DNA of 64,000 bases from Parascedosporium putredinis (Eukaryota; Ascomycota; Sordariomycetes; Microascales; Microascaceae): contig CASHTG010000020.1 in the NCBI GenBank assembly GCA_949357655.1, forward strand, positions 1 through 64,000. The letters are read 5' to 3'. Below, in pieces: positions 60,522 through 64,000 of the stretch. The notes below the pieces were generated by a model. The model ran no database searches. It was not told where the DNA came from and saw nothing but the letters and a program-made list of their open reading frames with translations. Within the stretch, counting starts at the first letter, position 1. Every line of letters starts with the position of its first letter. The position numbers and the translations under genes are program-made.

Positions 60522-62036
60522 GGCTCTCGACCCCGAAACTAGTGAATAGTCGGTCCTAGGTGTAAAGGGAAGTGCTAGGTATCTCGTGGGTTTCCCGCAT
60601 CAAGGAGCAGCTTACTAGCGGTTTAAAAGCGAAGGCCAAGCTGTGCATGCAAACAACTTTCGAAGTATTCGAGCCCGGAATATATACGAGTTGCCCCTGC
60701 AGCTGTAATTTCCTGCACACCATCACTCTTCAAGGTGGGTATCGGAATACCAGGAATTTTCGTACAACTCCTTGAAGTACAATATATTTGGGATTCTAGA
60801 GGAAGGGCAGCAGCCAACGCAGCGCCGCTCCCTACCCCCACCTTTCATACGAGCTTTGGTGTTCCAGCCAAAAATGTGGGGGATGTGGTGATTAGTTTAA
60901 AGGGGTAAACGGCCACCTTCCGCCTGTCCCTCATACAGGGCCGGCTCATGTCCTGACTTGTTCCATATCTCCAGGGGCGGGCCATATTGAACCGGAAGCG
61001 AGCGCATCTCCGGCCCATGTAGATCCGGGTAGCCGGGAAAGAATGTTACGAAGTGTGGCAACCTCGAGCCAAAAACTAGGCTAGGTGTTAGCTTATGGTG
61101 ATCAACAAGGCGGGCTGTACAAGGTTGACTAAACGAACAATGTGGGCTTTTAAATTTGGCAGAATTCGATGTGTGAGAGTGGGCACTGCGCGGTTGGGCT
61201 GGAAAATTATAAGGCCAACTCAGGCCAAGGAGCGGTTTGGAACTATCGGTTTCTTAAGAGATTTCATGCTCGTTAATTACCGAATTAATTGCTCAGCCGG
61301 TGGGAGAAGGGCCGAAGGTACGCTTTTGTTTTTCTCATATCTAGAACATCAGAACACAAAATCGACCTCGACCGTGGTGTATTGGGGGTGTTAGGTGCAG
61401 TGATAGTCTTTGCCAATGAATGCACGGGATTGGCATATCTGCGCACTAATCGCTGTAGAAAAAGTCAGAATTCGAAGGTGGATAAAATATTGAATGTTCG
61501 GCAAGTTGAAGCCAACATCGAGATTTCTGTTGGTGCGGTCCCTGGCGCCTTCTACGTCGAGGACCGAGATTTGGTCATATACATGGATAATATCCAAGAA
61601 ACATCCCGTCATTCCAGGATAGGCTGGTATGCGCGTTTGAACCCCCTGGGCCGCTATCACCAATCGATGTCCGGCGCGAGTATTAGTTAGAAATAACCGC
61701 AACCCCCATTTTGACCCTCCAAATCTGATGACGCCTCTCCGTGTGGGAACCGAAGCTGACAATACGGACTGAATCATCCTGGTGGGCTAGCTTCACAGAT
61801 TGCAGACTTGCCTTTTAGTTGCAGAACTTGGTTTACTTGGGCCGCGAAGTCTAAGGACCTCCAGAACCCTGCGAGGGCGATCTTTTAAACCGTGTAATCC
61901 CGTGGTCTATGACGTTTAAATCCGATAGTTTGTGTATGTAGTGATTTCGCGGTGATAGAACTTATAATCGTGTAACCGTGCCCAAAGAAACGCTTCAAGG
62001 GAAGGCTTGTCCACGGGGACCCTGCGATATATAGAC
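60522..62036. other. Intergenic region, GH47 / RAD10
   Basis: About 1.5 kb with the GH47 promoter and the RAD10 3' end. Two overlapping ORFs on opposite strands near 61289-61777 (133 and 128 codons) have no recognised features; at most one could be real. Confidence 0.4.
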
Positions 62037-63261
62037 TCAACCCTGCTCTCTAAGTCTGGCTAGCGCCGCCGCAACACCTTCACTTAGCGTCTCGGGCGCT
62101 ACCGTCGCTACAGGTGCGCCTGGCTGAGCGGGCCGCGCGATTCTCTTTGACGCCCCAGGGGGCTGAGCAAGCGAAGGATCTTCATCATCAACACGCCGAG
62201 GTTCTATACTGACAGGATCAGGTTTTGGTGATGTCCTACTGGCAGCGGCGGCGAGTGCCGGTTTCGTCGAAACAGAAAGGGGCCCTAAAGATGTCTTCAA
62301 GGTAATTCTCGGATCAACAGAATTTAGTGACAAGGATTCGTTGGCGAATGTCCTCATGGTCCTCTTAATCCGGAATGGTTCATCAATAGCCTCACCCCAA
62401 CGCTTAACTTTGACTTCTCCCCACCCTCCGATGATGCCGATTTGTTCGGGATCAGCATTGATCGCATTCTTTAAGCTGCCAAAATTGCTCACAAGCGAGA
62501 CGGCATCTGCCTTGTTGATACCTCTCGGTACGGTGACGAAGTCAACGAGCCTTTCCACGTATGTCGTTCCTTGATATCCTTGAATGGCTTTGAAGCCAGC
62601 ATGCTCATACGACTTGTATAACTCGAGGTAGCGGGCCGCCTCCGCGGCAGACCAACAGAGAATGAGTGTCACATTGTTGACCAATGACGTTTTAGCTAGC
62701 TCGCGGAGCGGGTCCTCGTGGTTCGCGATATCAACCATGGTGAGGAGAATACGGAGGCTATAACGGCCTTGTAGGTTCCGAATGCGGGTGTAGATATATT
62801 CAGGGTATAGGCGGTGATACTTCAAGCTTTATAGGATATGATTAGCTCAAAGAGTCCCAAAATGTTTCCGGGCTGTTCCTAGCCCTTCTGGCAACACCAT
62901 ACCTCAGAAATAGGGCACAAGTGGTTAATCCTAGGCCGTAGTCTGCCGGAATATCGGAATACTCCCAAGTTGTTGACTTGATGCATGACAGCACCGGGTT
63001 TCCCTTCTGACGCGGCGATACTAGGATATGAGATCCCGAACCTCTCTGGGGTAGGACCTGTGGCGTTGGTTGGATTATTTTCTGGCCAGCAGGAGGTGCT
63101 GCTTCGCGGTGATCATGCGCCCGAGGCTCGGTTCCGTATGGACTCGGGCGCTCGATTCTCTGTGGCGTTGGCTGCACGATTCGATGGGGTGCCTGGGAGG
63201 CCGACGCAACTCTGTCGGCGGCAGCCCAGAGTTCTGCATCGTCAAAATCATCATCATCCAT
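62037..63261 (-). CDS. RAD10: Rad10/ERCC1 nucleotide-excision-repair endonuclease subunit
   Basis: Partner of Rad1/XPF in the structure-specific endonuclease that cuts 5' of lesions. The acidic start MDDDDFDDAELWAAADRV is followed by repeated PTPQ-containing linkers. The central domain reads GNPVLSCIKSTTWEYSDIPA, YGLGLTTCALFLSLKYHRLY, PEYIYTRIRNLQGRYSLRIL and NVTLILCWSAAEAARYLELY. The helix-hairpin-helix part is ERLVDFVTVPRGINKADAVS. An Ala/Pro-rich C-terminal extension ends LARLREQG. Exons: 62903-63261 and 62037-62826, with an intron of 76 nt. The coding total is 1149 nt, 382 aa, with no frameshift. Confidence 0.95.
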
Positions 63262-64000
63262 GGTCGGCAGGCCGACTACAGGGGGAATGTATGTGTCGAT
63301 TGTTGAGAACAGATAGTCATGGCGGTCTTGGTCGTGATGTGGTCGGTGGCGCGTCTAGCTTCCGCATGTGTTGCGACGGTTTGTGTGCACAGCGCTGTGT
63401 CCAACTCCCCCACCAAAACAGCCTAGTTCACTTTGGTCATAAATGCAATGGATACATGGTGGGTGACGCAGTGTGGAGGTGGCGCCCATTATTAGTCAAC
63501 ACATACCAAGGTACCATTGGCGCTCGTACTTGTAATAATCCATTGATACCTTCGATCATTGTTTCCCGGGCTCTATGGCTTGGTACCCTAACTTTAGAGT
63601 CTTGGATACACTTGATGTTACAACACGAACATTACATCCAATGGATTTCTGGGTGTAGTATTTGGGCTGGTGGGCTATTAGTCTGCAGATGTACGCTTTG
63701 ACGGCACCTAGTTGTGTTTGCGAACAAAGAGTTAAACCGGTGCAGGTAAGCACCAAGCCAAGAAGCCAATGTGACATCAGAGCCGCTCCAGAGCCTTTGC
63801 TCCGCCAATACTACTACCAGCGAGAGTCTGCTGCATGGGAAAGCACATGCGCCATTGCTGAATTCTGTAGAAGTACAAAGTCCCTGTTCCTGAAGAGGGG
63901 AGGGAGTAAGGCAAACTGTGGAGCTGGTGTATTGCTGGCCTCTTGCTAGTGGGCCTGGAATGGAGTGTGTTGGGTCTTGCTGACGGGCCTGAAATGGAGT
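63262..64000. other. Region upstream of RAD10 to window end
   Basis: About 740 bp holding the RAD10 promoter. Overlapping ORFs on both strands show no recognised family. The final 60 bp contain a repeat pair listed separately. Confidence 0.4.
63941..64000 (+). repeat. 26-bp direct repeat pair at window end
   Basis: TCTTGCTAGTGGGCCTGGAA plus TGGAGT (63941-63966) recurs as TCTTGCTGACGGGCCTGAAA plus TGGAGT (63975-64000), a 34-bp period with four mismatches. The second copy ends exactly at the window edge, so more copies may follow. Confidence 0.7.

Noticed and set aside
1..64000. Secondary-metabolite cluster, CRISPR array or prokaryotic operon
   Set aside because: No polyketide synthase, peptide synthetase or terpene cyclase, no spacer-repeat array, and every recognised gene is eukaryotic housekeeping.

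Overview
The window is nuclear DNA from a filamentous ascomycete (Pezizomycotina). It most likely comes from Eurotiomycetes, perhaps Onygenales. Three things point there. The genes carry short 50-110 nt GT-AG introns with CTAAC/CTGAC-type branch sites. The gene content is typical fungal housekeeping (SEC13, Whi2-like BTB protein, KIN1 kinase, CCR4-NOT RCD1, DUF7820 protein, fungal HMG-CoA synthase, PEX11/PEX14). The first 3.18 kb is an extremely AT-rich, ORF-free block of the kind left by repeat-induced point mutation. The order-level guess is inference. No biosynthetic cluster, prokaryotic feature or CRISPR array was seen.

Layout. 1-3183: AT-rich block containing a diverged direct repeat. 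3.3-14.1 kb: SEC13 (+), Whi2-like (-), GPATCH1-like G-patch protein (-), KIN1/Par-1 kinase (+), RCD1/CNOT9 (+). 14.1-16.6 kb: long leader or intergenic region before a bZIP factor (+). 18.4-30.6 kb: FBP1 (-), PEX11 (+), two-RRM SR splicing factor (-), Mdm1-type PXA-RGS-PX sorting nexin (-), TRM8 (-), a small one-pass membrane protein (+). 30.7-36.3 kb: HOM6 (-), CCDC174-like (+), DUF7820 membrane protein (-). 36.3-42.2 kb: gene-poor, holding a decayed BCS1-like AAA-ATPase pseudogene. 42.2-52.8 kb: ERG13 (+), DHCR24-like FAD oxidoreductase (-), alpha/beta hydrolase (-), PEX14 (-), NDC80 (+). 53-63.3 kb: NAPE-PLD/FMP30-like (+), CCC1 (-), a small acidic hypothetical protein (+), GH47 mannosidase (-), RAD10/ERCC1 (-). 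The last bases hold a 26-bp repeat pair that runs to the edge.

The genes are unrelated housekeeping functions: secretion, splicing and mRNA turnover, gluconeogenesis, amino-acid synthesis, sterol precursor synthesis, peroxisomes, kinetochore, iron storage and DNA repair. They do not form an operon or cluster. Several share short divergent promoters (GPATCH1/KIN1, FBP1/PEX11, HOM6/CCDC174, PEX14/NDC80).

The most striking pattern is technical or evolutionary. Almost every gene is broken by one or more 1-nt (sometimes 2-nt) shifts that mostly fall in homopolymer runs. Restoring one base per run gives coding lengths divisible by three and of family-typical size: RCD1 350 aa, FBP1 348, TRM8 263, ERG13 457, DHCR24-like 503, CCC1 307, NDC80 727, GH47 505. 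Four genes (PEX11, PEX14, bZIP, RAD10) are intact. This looks like uncorrected long-read consensus error rather than mass pseudogenization. The BCS1-like locus is different: it has nonsense substitutions and lost catalytic segments, so it is probably a true pseudogene.
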